Positions 4,916 to 5,771 of a stretch of 5,771 nt of DNA are shown here, piece after piece (positions within the stretch are counted from its first letter, which is position 1; every line of letters begins with the position of its first letter). Both the position numbers and the translations under genes were made by a program. The DNA lies in contig JAAYKT010000309.1 in the NCBI GenBank assembly GCA_012522255.1, forward strand, positions 1 to 5,771. Reading direction: 5' to 3'. The notes under the pieces are model-generated. The model made no database searches and was not told the DNA's origin. It saw only the letters and a program-made list of their open reading frames with translations. This stretch comes from Clostridiales bacterium (GTDB taxonomy: Bacteria > Bacillota > Clostridia > Lutisporales > Lutisporaceae).

Positions 4916-5101
4916 ATGAAAAGATTTATTAGTTTTCTTATTGTTGCCGGAATAATAGGGGTGGTTGGACCATTTTTTGGACTTGGTCTACGTGGGATGG
5001 AGACAGCTTCGAACAGCATGGGAATAGGAGCAATATTCTTAATAGTTGGAATAGCATTGCATGTAATTAGAAAGGGGTTCATGAAGAAGGGGGAAAACTA
5101 A
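4916..5101 (+). CDS. Small two-helix membrane protein
   Basis: The product has 61 residues. The start is ATG 4916 behind AAGGAGGG (4901-4908), spacing 7. It has two hydrophobic segments, about residues 4-25 (glycine-rich, with GIIGVVGPFFGLGL) and 36-51, and a basic C-terminus (KKGEN), which suggests a small inner-membrane hairpin with a cytoplasmic tail. It is followed after one base by the next start codon, so translation is probably coupled. No family is recognised; short hydrophobic cassette proteins of this kind are usually of unknown function. Confidence 0.72.
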   Translation: MKRFISFLIVAGIIGVVGPFFGLGLRGMETASNSMGIGAIFLIVGIALHVIRKGFMKKGEN

Positions 5102-5102
5102 T

Positions 5103-5261
5103 ATGGGCATCAGGGGAACGATAATACTTATTGCGGCTCTATTGACAATAATTTCTTCAATATTTACTGGAGACTATAGTGGTTTTAGACAAGCAATAGG
5201 GGTAATTGTACTCATATGTATAATTATCGCTGTTTCTGCAGTATTAAAACGTGACGAATAG
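5103..5261 (+). CDS. 52-residue two-helix membrane protein
   Basis: ATG 5103 lies one base after the TAA of the preceding gene, with GAAGGGGGA about 9 bases upstream inside that gene's 3' end. The product MGIRGTIILIAALLTIISSI onward has two hydrophobic segments (about residues 6-21 and 31-48) joined by a short polar loop (FTGDYSGFRQ), and ends KRDE before TAG 5259-5261. Tight spacing and similar character suggest it works with, or is made with, the preceding protein. Family unknown. The coupled position and sensible topology make it a real gene candidate despite its length. Confidence 0.65.
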   Translation: MGIRGTIILIAALLTIISSIFTGDYSGFRQAIGVIVLICIIIAVSAVLKRDE

Positions 5262-5306
5262 CTCTTTATGTTCATGTATGAGAACAATATAAAAATGTTA
5301 AAGAAG

Positions 5307-5312
5307 AGGAGG
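5307..5312 (+). promoter_or_regulatory. Ribosome-binding site deciding the start of the DUF4190-like gene
   Basis: AGGAGG lies 12 bases before ATG 5325, a rather long spacing. The in-frame ATGs at 5268 and 5274 have no Shine-Dalgarno, so 5325 is preferred. Confidence 0.6.
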
Positions 5313-5324
5313 TCAAAAAGAGAT

Positions 5325-5582
5325 ATGGGAATCATAAATACGGAAGAAACTAATCAAAAGAAAAACTATCCATTTTGTCTAACAGATTTTATTATGGGAC
5401 TTTTTTCAGTTTTCTTAGGCGGAGTTGTGGGGATATTACCAATACTAACAATCATTTTTAGTGCCATTGGCCTATCCAAATTTGATGAGAGTATTAATAA
5501 AAGCAAATGGCAGGGTATCACAGGTCTTATCCTTGGGATCCTATATACTTTAGTATATTTAAATAATTATGGCCACATATAA
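5325..5582 (+). CDS. DUF4190-like small membrane protein
   Basis: The product has 85 residues from ATG 5325; 104 residues would result from ATG 5268, which lacks a ribosome-binding site. After a polar N-terminus of about 18 residues come two transmembrane segments: about residues 20-47 (IMGLFSVFLGGVVGILPILT onward, ending FSAIGL) and about 63-80 (QGITGLILGILYTLVYL). A polar loop SKFDESINKSKW joins them. The pattern 'S..lG..g.lp....ifs.igl......G..LG..y' is that of DUF4190-type domains, which sit in the membrane and have no defined activity. It follows the two small membrane proteins in the same cassette, so all three may act at the membrane. It ends 75 bases before the R'' box. Confidence 0.72.
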   Translation: MGIINTEETNQKKNYPFCLTDFIMGLFSVFLGGVVGILPILTIIFSAIGLSKFDESINKSKWQGITGLILGILYTLVYLNNYGHI

Positions 5583-5657
5583 ATGAACTTTTAAGTTATT
5601 GGAACAAATAGTTATAGACTTTTTAATTTCAGTTTTAAAAATATAGAGGGCTACATC

Positions 5658-5771
5658 ACATAACAATGCATTGCCGCAAGGGCGCGTGAGGCAATTGTTT
5701 GGAGCGTGCGCGCCACATCTCCCGACCTAACCGCGGCAGCGGCCGGCTTGGACAAACCTAACATAAGAGTT
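5658..5771 (+). other. attC site 6 (family B, cut by window end)
   Basis: R'' is ACATAAC (5658-5664), then spacer AAT and L'' GCATTGCC (5668-5675), identical to L'' of attC 4. GCAAGGGCGCG and GCGTGCGCGCCACATC also match attC 4. The window ends inside the internal hairpin (ACCTAACATAAGAGTT), so the L' and R' side lies outside. Confidence 0.9.

Larger units (their letters stand above)
4831..5771 (+). mobile_element. Gene cassette 5 (small membrane proteins; attC cut by window end)
   Basis: It begins GTTATGTGACATAGCCCT (4830-4847), and its end arm at 5647-5664 is the reverse complement GTTATGTGATGTAGCCCT: 16 of 18 matches with mismatches only at positions 10 and 11. It encodes three short hydrophobic proteins in tandem on the + strand. 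Its attC runs off the right edge, so the right boundary is not seen. Confidence 0.88.

Noticed and set aside
93..5771. CRISPR array or transposon terminal repeats
   Set aside because: The repeats are 147-189 bp with gene-sized spacing and paired R/L boxes, and cassette ends differ from one another; this is attC architecture. No transposase is present.

Overview
This window is a stretch of integron gene-cassette array. No integrase gene, attI site or array promoter (Pc) is visible. Five complete attC recombination sites (about 93-259, 1416-1582, 3173-3340, 4011-4199, 4690-4836) and a sixth cut by the window end (5658 onward) separate four complete cassettes, the tail of one before them and most of one after them. 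All convincing genes are on the + strand, in line with the attC sites. Each cassette ends in the reverse complement of its own first bases, which is the signature of circular cassettes inserted at G|TT.

The genes are AT-rich and have strong AGGAGG-type ribosome-binding sites, and one starts with TTG. This looks like a low-GC Gram-positive (Bacillota-like) translation context, although cassettes can be foreign to their host. The attC sites are GC-rich and long (147-189 bp). I cannot name the species.

Layout. Cassette 0 (to 253) shows only the last 17 codons of a gene. Cassette 1 (254-1576) encodes a 371-residue protein with an Apea-like HEPN domain, probably an RNase-type defence protein. Cassette 2 (1577-3334) carries a DUF4160 gene with an in-frame TGA where the family has Trp, a small zinc-ribbon protein, and a membrane-anchored protein split by an in-frame TAG. 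Cassette 3 (3335-4193) encodes a second, smaller HEPN-like protein with an RNNLEH motif. Cassette 4 (4194-4830) has no convincing gene but holds a four-copy 29-bp degenerate tandem repeat. Cassette 5 (4831 to beyond the end) carries three small membrane proteins in tight tandem, the last DUF4190-like.

The most unusual signal is at the cassette ends. In all four complete cassettes, and in cassette 5 whose two arms are both visible, start and end are complementary over 17-19 bp rather than only the 7-bp R box. Mismatches cluster at positions 10-11, and the sequence beyond them is specific to each cassette. The attC sites fall into two families that switch at the end of cassette 3. Family B has an internal hairpin supported by a compensatory base change. 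There is no sign that the cassettes form one pathway; two of the five main ones carry HEPN proteins, which fits a store of defence and stress genes.
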